From NCBI GenBank assembly GCA_010093605.1, contig MU004181.1:2572215-2636214 (forward strand): a stretch of 64,000 nucleotides of DNA. Reading direction: 5' to 3'. Positions 49,611 to 60,500 of this stretch are shown here, one piece after another (within the stretch, counting starts at the first letter, position 1; every line of letters begins with the position of its first letter). A program made the translations under genes and the position numbers. The DNA is from Lophium mytilinum (Eukaryota; Ascomycota; Dothideomycetes; Mytilinidiales; Mytilinidiaceae). The notes beneath the pieces are model-generated. The model was not told the origin of the DNA. It was given only the letters and a program-made list of their open reading frames with translations, and did not search any database.

Positions 49611-50357
49611 ATGCAACTATTGGAACGAGTTGGCAGAGACTCGCACGTCGAAAGTCCACATAATGTTCAGGGTAAAGGAGAGAAAAGAAAGCTTCCAGAG
49701 CTATCTAAAGATACCTTAGAAAGGCACAACAAATGCTATCGGAAGGTAAGAGTCCTGATGAACATTCGGGGATACAACAGACCGACACTGACCAATTCGT
49801 AGACGAATGAAGCCTTCGGGAGGTCCGCGATTCGCCAGGAGGCAGCGCTGGCTTGCGACCAGATCATGTATGGTCGGCACTACGGCAAAGTCGTAGCCTT
49901 GCACGACGGCTTCGTGCCTGGGCCCGACGAGAGAAGTATGCCGTCGCCGTCGCCGCCATCAACGAACAACATCAACATATACGCCAGCACAACGGCGTCG
50001 TCCGAGACTCCGATGGGTCGCTTCATGTTTCCAAGCCCGGCTGTTGACGCCCAACCATGGCTGGCACGAGGGATGCTTGCAGACAGCGGACTAGCCTGCG
50101 GCACCATGGAGAGTCTCGAGTCGAGAAGGCTAGCAATGGAGTTCATGGCTCCTGACAACAATGAAGACGAAGCAGACGGCAGCCTGTGCCATTCGTCGCC
50201 CACCCTGCCCGCGCTGTCGAAGTCTGAAGCCATGCGGCTGGTGAATGAGAAGAAAGAAAGGGGATTCATGGGAAACCCTCGGGTCCAAAGAAACATCAAA
50301 AGACGACGGGCTCATACCTCCAGAGACGCCCAAGATTCAAGGAACACACCGGAGTAG
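49611..50357 (+). CDS. Small two-exon hypothetical protein
   Basis: Two exons, 49611-49745 and 49803-50357, joined by a 57-nt intron with a GTAAGA donor, a CACTGACC branch site and a TAG acceptor, give 229 residues. The start context is good (AAGATGC). The N-terminus is charged (KGEKRKLPELSKDTLERHNK), the middle is rich in Pro, Ser and Asn, and the C-terminus has a basic stretch (NIKRRRAH) that could be a nuclear signal. NEAFGRSAIRQEAALACDQI and SKSEAMRLVNEKKERGFMG look like short helices. No family is recognised and there is no signal peptide. The good splice signals and joined frame argue for a real gene, but it may be lineage-specific. Confidence 0.55.
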
Positions 50358-51464
50358 TAAAGGTCAAGTGACACGCCACAGCTACCTGCGGCCGCTACAC
50401 GATGGCCTCAAGTTGAAGTTAAACGGGGTCTACGAGAAGGATGTGCCTTCACCCACGGTTGTCATCAAAATTTTCGGGGTTTCTATTTCATCTTGTCAGT
50501 ATAGGAAGCAACGCAAATCTGTATTTGCATCCCCCATAGTTCCTGCGGTGTTCTCGTGTGTGCTGTGTGAAAGTATCTCGCCGCTCGCTACCCCCATGAC
50601 AGGAGCTGCAAACCCGAGATCGGTCTGCGAGGCATCGATGCAGGCGAGAGGATTGGGAGGAGGCTGACGCGAGTTGACGCAACATGACCAAGCGGACGAA
50701 CTAGCCATTGGAAGGGCTTTTTCAGGGCCCACGCCAATCGCGCCCGCCGCCAGGGACTGCCGCGGCGGAAAAGTTGTGACGAGCTGCATTGTGTGCACCC
50801 ACCGCCTGTTCGTGTGCTCAGCCTGCTGGCCATTCTGCCATTCTGCCAGTCTGCCATTGTCGCTGCGTGGGCAATGCGTCGCATTGATGCTGGTTTATAC
50901 TGTCTTTGTCGTCGCTTTGTCCCCAGCCTTGGGGAGTGCAGAACAGCGGGTGGTCGTAGCACACAAAGAAACCCGCGGCGGCGGCCATCGTGAATGCAAC
51001 CACGGCTCTTATCGTCGTGCTTCCCAAGGCTCGCCGGGTTCCAGAAGAGTGCATTCCCTGCATCTGGCGAATTCTTCACAAAGAGTGCAAGCTCTTTCAC
51101 TGCTGGCTGGTGACGCTTACATGTAGCACGGCCAACGCGCCGCAGTGCCAGCGGCCTCTTGCTTCTTCCACTTGCCACACGACCGCCTGCCCATCGTGAC
51201 GGCGTCTAAAAGCTCTAATTCTCACTTGCCGCTGCCTCCCGTATCCAATAAACCCGACCGCCTGCCGTCGTGTGACCACCTCCCATCCTTTGCGCTGAAC
51301 CCTTGGAACGCCCTCACCGTCCCGCTGCTCGACCCCCACTCAAACTCCGAAACCTCCTACACCGCCAGCATAATACTCTGCTCCTCCTCTCCAATACCTC
51401 TTCCCCACCTGCTTCCACCCTCTGCCCGACCTGAACCAGCCCTACAGCATCCAGCAGACATAGC
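50358..51464. other. Intergenic region with trehalase promoter
   Basis: No gene is supported. A short tandem of CATTCTGC/CAGTCTGC units lies at about 50830-50857. The final 200 bases are very pyrimidine-rich with many CCTC and CACC runs, a typical strong fungal leader, and end in an AGCATGAG start context. Confidence 0.5.
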
Positions 51465-53849
51465 ATGAGCTCGCAATCCTCCAAACTCCGCCGCACCTCG
51501 TCTATCGAACCCGATCCGCTCTCCGCCCCCCATATCTACTATGGACAGTCCCACAAGAGGGGCGACAGAACCCGCACCTATTCTGCCGTAAGCTAGCTCA
51601 TTGACAGCTACACATACTCGCTGACGCCCTCCTAGATCTTAGACAAGCAGAGCCGCACCCAGCAGCTTCCTTCACGGAGAATCAGCCACGGTAAGCACAA
51701 CAGCACAGCTTACAATTGACAGGAAGCTGACATTCTGTGTGCCCCAGATGAGGTCTCCATCCAACCCCGAAAGTTTATCGTCGATGTGAAATCAACCCTC
51801 GCCTTGCTGTTAGCACAGGAGGACACCGATGGCAACATGCAGATTACAATTGACGACCAAGGGCCAAAGGCATGTTGTATCATATGCAAGGAATGCAGTC
51901 CGGAGCTGACATTCGACAGGTTTTCTCGGTTGGGTCGTCCAGGTCTAACGGGTTCAACAAATTCGACATCCGCGGTGCCTACATGCTCGCCAATCTCCTC
52001 CAGGAGCTTACCTTGGCTCAAGACTATGGCCGAAAGACTATCGTCTTGGACGAGGCACGTCTGAATGAGAATCCAGTCAACCGCCTGTCACGCTTGATCT
52101 CCACTGTCTTCTGGGACGGCTTGACTCGTCGAATTGACGGCTCCAACATCGCTAAAGTCGGTCAGGACCCGAAAGACTGGACCCCCGATCCCCGGCCCAG
52201 AGTCTACGTCCCGAGAGGTGCCCCAGAGCAATACGAATACTATACTAGGGTTGCCGAAGAGCATCCCGACATGCGTCTTGATGTGCAATGGCTTGCAGAG
52301 GACTGCGATGCAGATGATTACGTCAGGGATCTGAATGACGCACCTGGATTACTCGCGATTGCCATGGAGGAATTCGTGGACCCCAAGACGGGCAAAACCG
52401 ACCTTCGCGGTCTACCTTTCGTTGTCCCAGGCGGACGATTCAACGAGTTGTACGGCTGGGATAGCTACATGGAATCCCTGGGCTTGTTGATCAACGACAA
52501 AGTGCATTTGGTCAAGTCTATGGTCACACATTTCTGTTTCTGCATCAAGCATTACGGAAAGATTCTCAATGCCAATCGGACATACTATCTCTGCCGCTCT
52601 CAACCTCCTTTCCTCACCGATATGGCTCTCCGTGTTTTCGAGCGAATCAAGCACGAACCTGGCGCAATTGATTTCCTTCGGGAAGCTGTGCTTGCCGCGA
52701 TCAAGGAGTATCACAGCGTTTGGATGGCACATCCCCGACTTGACCCGGTCACTGGCTTGTCGAAATACTGTGCTGGTGGTATTGGCGTGCCTCCAGAGAC
52801 AGAAGCTTCTCATTTCGAGCATCTCTTGGAGCCCTATGCGAAGAAACACGGTATGACGTTCACCGAGTTCGTGAACGCGTACAATCATCGCACCGTGCTC
52901 GAGCCAGCCCTCGACGAATACTTCTTGCATGATCGCGCTGTGAGAGAGTCTGGACACGACACATCCTACCGTTTGGAGAAGGTGGCCGCTCATCTTGCGA
53001 CTGTTGATCTGAACGCACTCCTCTACAAGTATGAAACCGACATCTCTCGAATTCTCCGTGCCCATTTCGACGACAAGATGGTGATGCCTGCTGAGTTCTG
53101 CGCCAAAGGCATGCCTGCAAATTACGTCGAGACTTCGGCAGCTTGGGATCGCCGCGCGAGGAAGCGACGTCTAGCCGTCGACAAATATATGTGGAACGAG
53201 GAAAAAGGGATGTACTTCGACTATAACACGGTCAAGAAAGAACAGACCGGGTACGAAAGTGCCACCACTTTCTGGCCAATGTGGTCCGGTCTTGCCACAC
53301 CCCGACAAGCATCAGTACTCGTCGAACAAGCGCTGCCGAAATTCGAAGTCTTTGGAGGGCTTGTGTCCGGTACAGAGGAATCTCGTGGTCCCGTAGGACT
53401 TGACCGTCCAAATCGACAGTGGGACTATCCGTTTGGATGGGCTCCTCAGCAGCTGCTTGCTTGGGTTGGGCTCCAGCGCTACGGATATGAGGTCGAAGCT
53501 CAGCGCTTAGCCTACCGATGGCTTTACATGGTCACAAAAGCTTTTGTCGATTTCAATGGTGTTGTCGTCGAGAAGTATGATGTCACTCGCCAAATCGATC
53601 CTCACAAAGTCGAAGCAGAATATGGAAATCAAGGCAGTGATTTCAAAGGGGTTCCTCGCGAAGGGTATGTTTGCTGACTCCGCAATCTAACAGCCACAGT
53701 GTAGCTAACTTGAACCTAGGTTTGGCTGGGTCAACGCCAGCTACATCTACGGACTATCCCTCATGAACCACCACATGAAGCGTGCGCTGGGCGCCATGAC
53801 TACTTACGATACATTTGTCAGGGCCACCGAAGCTCTAGGCCTCGACTAG
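51465..53849 (+). CDS. Neutral (regulated) trehalase, GH37
   Basis: Five exons, 51465-51587, 51636-51690, 51748-51869, 51920-53664 and 53720-53849, give 724 residues. The enzyme splits trehalose to two glucose molecules in the cytosol, for example at spore germination and recovery from stress. N-terminal control elements are visible: RRTSS (residues 9-13) and SRRIS (Ser 58), both fitting protein kinase A sites, and the Ca2+-binding loop [12 protein letters not shown] (85-96). The GH37 domain carries both family signatures, [14 protein letters not shown] (near 269) and [10 protein letters not shown] (near 597). [20 protein letters not shown] and [13 protein letters not shown] also match the family. 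The third intron (51870-51919) has a GC donor, AAG|GCATGT; splicing there restores GPKVFSVGSS, and retention would shift the frame. Length is normal for fungal neutral trehalases. Confidence 0.96.
51870..51919 (+). other. GC-AG intron in the trehalase gene
   Basis: A 50-nt intron with donor GCATGT after exon end AAG, branch-like GCTGAC at 51904-51909 and acceptor GACAG. No GT donor nearby restores the family-conserved reading across the junction. GC donors are a small minority of fungal introns and usually need, as here, a good AAG exon end. Confidence 0.85.
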
Positions 53850-55297
53850 AAAAGAGCATTCACATTAGAAGGCTCATTGCCTATTGATACCCCCCGGCAT
53901 CGAGCAATCACGCAGGTAATGAACCTACTGCAGATTGCTCCTAGAACAGCGTGTGCTTTTTCCTCTTTGTCCTCATTTTCCTTGTCACTGTCGTTTCGGC
54001 TTGATCTTAATGATCCTAATGACTGTTCTGTGGCTGTTTTGTGGAACTGGTTCATTCACGGGCTGATGGCTTTTGAAACCCTATGGCGAATCGGTTTCTG
54101 TGATGTTTTACTCCCTGAAAAGGGAAGATGGGAACTCTGTCGGGATGGCGACCTATGCCTATAATTGAATTTGATACACTCATTTGATATTAATTATTTC
54201 CCGGCCTGATACGTGCTGATATGCGCCCTTGAACTTCTTACATCGCACCCAGATCTTTCAAAGTAGGCCGAGGGACTCTACGCAGTTGCAAATAACGGTA
54301 CTTGATCGCTTGCTTTAGGTCCGATTTATAATTCACGGTAAATAATATCTCCATCTACCATGAAATCGTCGAGAGATATGCAGCACATCGCAAACCTGGC
54401 TAGCTTTGGTATGGGTTTGCAACTGCTCAGAATGCATCGAGGTACCTCACTCCGTCCTCAAGACACGCAGTCACCCAGCCCTCTCATCCCAATTTGAAGC
54501 GCCCCGCCAAAACCACCAAGAAACTGCCTTCAAATCAGACAGAAAACTGATCCCCTTTGACCCCAACCTCCCCAATACGAGCCACCCCCGAGCACGCCAA
54601 CCCCCCGGCAGAACGCTTTGGGACCGAACCGCAAATCACCCACTTTCGCATCCCCTTTCCAATACCCCCCAAATCAGGCACACTTTAACACAATTTTGCA
54701 AGTCCACATAATGAATTGGTGTACTTCACTGCCCCCTAGACACGTGCAACCTCCCGGCACTCCAAGTCCAATATGAAGTCCCTTGTCAAATCCATCGAAA
54801 AACTGCCTTCAAATCAGCCATAAAACCCATCCTCTCTGCCCACCCCTTGCCCAGCACAAGCCACCCTCGAGCACGCCAACACAACACCAAAAACCCGCCT
54901 CCCCGTTCTAACGCCTCTGTAATCAGCCCTCCTCAATCCACCATTTTTGCGCATACGAAGGTGAACACGGACAGGGGAGGAGATTCTGAAGGGTGGCTGG
55001 AGTGATGGCAGACTCGGCTGTCGATTCGCGGTAGTTGAGGACAGGCTAATCACCGCACTTGCAGCAGACCACCATTGAGAAATTCATGAATCGAGAAAAA
55101 AAAAGCAATTTCGAAGAAGGTTTTCATGGTAGATCATCTACGAACGTAAATATCGGAAGAAAGCCCAGACTCGCCAGCTAGAAGCACGACAGCCCCAAGG
55201 ATCTAAACGCCAGGACCTGGCGCCGCCATGCTGTTGTTCTATCGCAGTCTAAGGTGGTCAAAGATGAGTTTGGTAGCAGCCAAAGATTCAGATTGCT
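53850..55297. other. Intergenic region between convergent genes
   Basis: This is the 3' flank of trehalase and of isocitrate dehydrogenase. It contains a diverged direct duplication of about 155 bp (listed separately) and an A-run at about 55095-55103. No gene is supported. Confidence 0.55.
54445..54880. repeat. Diverged direct duplication, two copies of about 155 bp
   Basis: The segments 54445-54600 and 54724-54880 share several blocks in the same order, including AACTGCCTTCAAATCAG exactly, a GACACG block, and GAGCACGCCAA at the end. The offset is about 280 bp, and neither copy is coding. It looks like an old tandem duplication or two copies of a small dispersed element. Confidence 0.6.
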
Positions 55298-57155
55298 TTA
55301 TAGCTTCTCCTTCAGAGCAGACTTCAGCCTCCGCTCCACCGCCTCAAGGTACTTGGTCGTGGTGACCCATGACGCTCGGTCCTTCTTGCCGCACGCGAGC
55401 GCTAGATCCTTCGTCATGATGCCGTCGATGTCGACGGTGTCGATGCAGGCACGCTCCAGGCTTTCAGCGAACGTGACGACTTCGGGAGTGCCGTCAAGCT
55501 CGCCGCGTTTGGCTAGACCTTGTGTCCATGCGAAGATGGAGGCGATGGGGTTGGTGGAGGTTTCGTTTCCTTTCTGGTGTTCGCGGTAGTGGCGGGTTAC
55601 GGTGCCGTGGGCAGCTTCAGCCTCGTAGGTCTTGCCATCCGGAGTGATGAGGACTGAGGTCATGAGGCCGAGCGAGCCAAAGCCCTGGGCGACAATATCA
55701 GATTGGACGTCACCATCGTAGTCTAGACTTTGGTTAGTGGACTGCTTTTGATATCGCAGAGAGAAAGAGTAACACGTGACGTATCGATCGCATGCAAAGG
55801 CGTGAATACATACTCTTCATAGCGATGATGAAACCACCCTCGCTCTTGATCATCTGCGCAACCATATCATCGATCAAACGATGCTCGTACCAGATCTTCT
55901 TGGCTTCAAAGTCCTTCTTGTACTGGTTGTCGTAGATGTCCTGGAAAACGTCCTTGAACTTGCCATCGTATGCTTTCAAGATGGTGTTCTTAGTGCTCAT
56001 ATACAGTGGCAGTTCCTTGTCCAGCGCAAGCTTGAAGCTAGCATGAGCAAAACCGGTGATAGATTCAGTGGTGTTGTATTGAGTCTGGGCAACTCCGCCA
56101 CTAGCAGGGAAGTCGTAAACCTTGATAACCTCTGGCTTTCCACCTTTCGGCGTGAAAACCATCTCCAATGTGCCCTCGGTGTCGATAACGCGATCTTTCG
56201 CGCGGTATTGATCTCCGAAAGCATGACGTCCAATGATGATGGCCTTTTTCCAGCCTGGCACGAGACGCGGGATGCGAGGAATAACGATAGGTTCGCGGAA
56301 GACGGTACCACCTCTGAGGATAGATGTCAGGACTGTGATCAGTGTAGGGGGCGTTTCTTGCCGCCGGGGTACCAAGGGTAATGCTCACAGGATGTTTCGG
56401 ATTGTCCCGTTTGGAGAGAGCCACACTGTTGTTTTCATGAGTACCTTGTCGGTTGTGTTCGCTCAGTCTATAGCTTACTCTTCTTTAGCTTGAACTCCTC
56501 CACTCGGGCCTCATCGGGAGTGATGGTGGCGCATTTGACACCCACGGAGTATTTAAGGATGGCCTCAGCAGCATCGTGCGTGACCTGATCTTCAGTCTCA
56601 TCGCGGTATTCCAGGCCCTATTTTCCGTCAGCCTTCAATTGTTCTCAATTGTCTATACCCCGTAGATATCCGGCGATATGCGCTTGTGTGAAAGGAAGTG
56701 TTTGGACGCACCAGATCGTAGTATTTAAGGTCGATATCGAGGTATCTTGGGGACGTCAGTGGCACGACATGTACTGGCAGGCTGGGATATGCGGTGTAGT
56801 TACTCACGGGTGGATGAACTGATTGGGTTGGTATTAGCATTGCATTGCATTGCAGAAAGCCGCGCAGACGACGCACCTTGTCCTTGATGTCCTGCCAGAT
56901 AATCCTGGTCATCTCATCGCCGTCCAGCTCCACCACCGGGTTCTTGACCTTGATCTTCTTAGTGGTCGCCATACCTCTCGCCTGGACGTATGCAAATGCC
57001 AAAGGCTTGTACGCTACACGGGACGCCGCGGTCAATCCTAGAGGCCCTGAAGTTGGGGCAGTTGCAAATCCAGAGGGGATGCTGGCTGCGCGGGTAGATG
57101 CAAAGGCCTTTGATGTAACAGAGGTTGCAGCACGGCGCACAGCAGACGTCCTCAT
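55298..57155 (-). CDS. idpA: NADP+-dependent isocitrate dehydrogenase
   Basis: Seven exons, 56877-57155, 56808-56818, 56712-56745, 56479-56617, 56389-56425, 55814-56313 and 55298-55722, give 474 residues. The enzyme turns isocitrate to 2-oxoglutarate with NADPH. Residues 1-60 are a mitochondrial presequence ([16 protein letters not shown], Arg/Ser/Ala-rich, no acids). Met 62 (56972-56970) begins [21 protein letters not shown], where cytosolic forms of the family start. Core motifs are [41 protein letters not shown] (substrate loop), [37 protein letters not shown] and AAHGTVTRH. The second exon is only 11 nt (FIHP). The C-terminus ends KEKL, a weak resemblance to a peroxisomal signal. The symbol follows fungal usage for this gene. 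Transcribed in the same direction as the next gene, from the 57156-58170 gap. Confidence 0.96.
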
Positions 57156-58170
57156 CTTCGCGACTTCTCGGAGGGGCTGCAACACCTATGTACCAAGAGG
57201 CTTCTGTTCCACGGCCGGTAGTCGCGATTACTCGGAGGCACGACTCCACTATTCAGCCTCGCAACGGCTACAGCGGGCTCCCGGCGCTGTCAGAAGAGTG
57301 TGATACGTCGCAGACGGGAGGCGCTTGCAGGCAGCTGCCGGCGGGGTAAAGGAATCCGAGGTTGCGGAAGAATGCAATTGCGCTGAGATTCCGTGCGGTC
57401 GATTTCGAGAGTTCGTCCGTCGGCCAGCGTCTGGAGCCAGCAGCAACAAGAGAAAGAGGTGAGAGGGAAGAAGAGTGAGATGTCGATGGCGTTTGCGCGT
57501 TATTCAAGCTCCATTGCGTCCTCCATCCTGCCCGCAAACTCGGTCTGCGCACCTGCCACTTGGGCATCCCACTCGCTGTTCATCGTCAAAGCGCACTGCA
57601 CCACCCGAGTTTCGGCCTGGCCTTCTCCGGGGGGCCGAGGTGCCATTTTGGGGAACGGGCCTCGCGAGTAGACGAGCGGGTGCTACAGCGATAAATTCAG
57701 GGTGCCGTCGAGTCGTGCAGGCTGGCGCTTTATATACCTGCTGGCTTTCACTATTCCAGATGATGCCTCTCGGCGCGCGTCGGTTTACGTCGGGTGTCGG
57801 TACGAGACTCCCCGGAATGGCATATAAGGCGTATAGTCATTCACATGTATGGAGCAAGGGAGTCAGCCCCGATCGGGAACGAGATGCAGTGCTATATGCC
57901 CTATCTTCAACAGCTGGAAGACGGCAGCCGGCGTTGATCGTCTCGCAATGCTCACGATTTGCTCTTTTATTGGAAACGCAGCAGGTAGTTATAAGCGCAT
58001 ATATACGATGCCCTTCGGAAAACATGCAGGTGTCCAAACACCAACCCTATTTTATTAAGTAGTCATATAATGGAGTCTCTTTGATAGCCAACGCTTCTAC
58101 GCGAGACCCTCGACTATAAGTACATGTTCGGAGATGCAACAGATCTTGACCTGACGATGCAATATTCCGG
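57156..58170. other. Intergenic region, promoter of the isocitrate dehydrogenase gene
   Basis: No gene is supported. Overlapping frames around 57475-58062 lack domains. A second transcription start between 56972 and 57155 would leave out the presequence of the downstream enzyme, but no core promoter can be named by eye. Confidence 0.5.
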
Positions 58171-59479
58171 TCATAAGGAAGGTGTGGAGGTTGGATTGGC
58201 AGTGCAATTAGGGGGCGTGCCGCTAGGTTCTGGATCGGGAGTGTTCCTGTCCCCTTTGACCGTCTGGGCTTTCAAAAAAACCGGAATTACACCTCCGGTT
58301 TCGAGTCCAAATGACCTATGGTTGACTGCTTGCAGCAAGCTTCCGATCGCTCCTGAATGGCTGGTGAATGAAATGAACGTATTCTCATCCGAAGCGAAAA
58401 TATCATCCAGTAACATCGTCATGCGAACTTTTCGTGTGGAATCGGGTTCACGCAAGTCGGCTTTCCAGAGCGGGTCTGTTTCCGCAAAACCGCCTTCGAT
58501 CGTCAGGAACGGATAGGAATCGCGGATGAAAGTGGCAGAGCTGCGGCGATCACACGTATGCACGCCAATGGCCTCGCGGAGGAGCTATAATGCTTTAGTC
58601 ACACTGACGAATCTGTAAATATGAGAAGAGGTCCACTCACCTCTTTCACAATAGGCTTGAAAGGAAGCTGATATGGTAAATCCAACTTCTCAAAGGTAAT
58701 CGCCACGGTCTGAATGGCCCGTACCAAAGGGCTTACGTAGTATGTCTCTGGTGGAGGTATTCCATTTTCTTCTCCAGCCAACAATGAGTCCCACAGCTGA
58801 TGTGCGTCTTGGGCTTGCTGTTCCCCGAGGTCGGTCAAATTAGCATCTGCCCACGTTATTCCGTCTGCGCCTTCGAGAAGAGACCAGTGACAGTCCCACG
58901 CCTCAGTCCCATATTTGGACTCGGCGACGTTGTGCCAGCCTTGTCCATGTCGGCCCATGAAGATGACTTTAAACTTGACATCATCGGGCGCATGCTCGTT
59001 CAAATGCCGTACGTATCTGGCAAATCGCTGCCACTGATCTTTTGCGGAGCTCAAATCGAGATCCTTAGACGATATATCATCAGTCTCGTAAGTACGATCG
59101 ATCAGTCCAAAATTGCTCTTCTTCTACCCCTAATAAGCTCGGACAGATTCGAAGAGCGGGCATTTACACACAAAATCAAACTTTGAGGGATCTGTGCTGT
59201 CTTCAGATTGGAGGAAGTACCCCTTTACAGTGGAGTATTCGACGTGAGTGCCTGATTTTGCTTCTGGCAAGACCAGAGATGTATCTCCCATCATTACAAA
59301 AAATAGGCCCAACGCAGTTACAACAAAAAGAATAGGTCTGGCGGTCAAGTCTCAGCATCAGCAAGGCAATACATGAGCAATACACTCGGATTGGGTAAAG
59401 AGAAATCTGAAACTCACAGCGAAAATGAAACTCCGCAAAAGTTGAGGGATAGGTGGCGACTGAAAAAGCCAGGAGCCAT
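58171..59479 (-). CDS. Histidine-phosphatase (phosphoglycerate-mutase-like) protein with N-terminal anchor
   Basis: Four exons, 59418-59479, 59172-59337, 58641-59063 and 58171-58584, give 354 residues. The first 21 residues and PILFVVTALGLFFVMMG (about 22-38) form a signal anchor or uncleaved signal, so the protein is probably luminal or bound to the secretory membrane. The catalytic core starts at KVIFMGRHGQGWHNVAE (nucleophile His in RHG), followed by WADANLTDLGEQQAQ, YYVSPLVRAIQTV, LLREAIGVHTCDRRS and SFTSHSGAIGSLLQA with the second catalytic His. All core parts of the superfamily are present. These proteins hydrolyse phosphate esters; this subgroup is usually just called a phosphoglycerate mutase family protein, and its substrate is unknown. 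Exon 1 was found by phase matching across an 80-nt intron; without it the frame has no ATG. Confidence 0.88.
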
Positions 59480-60500
59480 CACGCAATCATCTTAAAAATA
59501 GTTTAAGAATGGCAACGAAGCCATCTCGACGTGGTTTGGACGGAGAGTATACTGATATTGATGGAAGAAGATGACGTTGCGACGGTTGGCCGATTCTTGG
59601 AAGACGGAAATATCAGCCTAAATCGCTCTCGGTCTAGCGTCAATATTTTCCGATCTCCCCGATGTCGGCTGCCCTTCCATTCCAGCCACATATAAAATTG
59701 CATTTATGTTTTCACAACATGGTTCAAATTTGCACGTCACTAGAGGCTTGTATGCGAAGTAAGAGCCTTGAGAACGTCAATAAGACGTGATTTATTGAAA
59801 TTGTATTTCGTGACATCGGTATTGCGCCTATGTATGTAATCAATCATTTTAGATACAAAGGTATCCCTGGATGGCAGAGAGGAGGGACGGGAGGAATGTC
59901 ATAGCTGTTAGAACTCGCTCGGATTGGAAGTACTCTTCAACATACGGAGTATTGACACGATGTCGATGCATCTGGAGTGCCGCTCTATCCACAATACCCT
60001 GTCTGAGAATTCCATGCCCGCCATCTAGGTGGATCTAGATCTGCATATATAAGGCACAAAGCACTTCTAGCTAGCAGAACGCGGGTTATAGTGACAGCGA
60101 ATCCAATGTAGGTACTGGAAGCACCGCACTGCCTAACTGTCGTCCAATAGCCAAGCAAGGGAGCGTGGGTCAACAGTCTCCTCGCTTTTTGATTGGTCGA
60201 AATTCACAGCTTTCAAGGAAGCAGAGACAAAGATTGCAGGAAATGGTAGAGCAGAGGAAACAATGCAGAGATGGATCAATTCTTGGTGCCTGACAACAAT
60301 ACTAAAGCATGGACACGCCGCAAAAAGCGGAAGTGGTTGGCGGCGGCACTTTAGGGAACATTTGCCGGCGTTGACATGACAAAAAAGCCTTTCAGGGCTG
60401 GAGAGACGCGTCCATGGTACAAGCTTGACTCACAGAGGATAAAAAATATGGTGGGTCCCAGCATACGTCGTCCGACCGCTCAGCTCAATTGTCCACCACG
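59480..60500. other. Divergent promoter region
   Basis: About 1.0 kb separates the starts of the phosphatase-fold gene (-) and the C1-THF synthase gene (+), so it holds both promoters. An A/T-rich AAAAAATATG patch lies at about 60441-60450, 50 bp before the latter start codon. Nothing else is recognised. Confidence 0.5.

Noticed and set aside
51872-51919. An in-frame extension upstream of the main trehalase exon starting MLYHMQG
   Set aside because: It is intron sequence read through; the conserved protein sequence needs the GC-AG splice, and the upstream exon joins in another phase.
57475-58062. 195-codon frame upstream of the isocitrate dehydrogenase gene
   Set aside because: Starts in the leader region of the opposite-strand gene, random composition, no motif.
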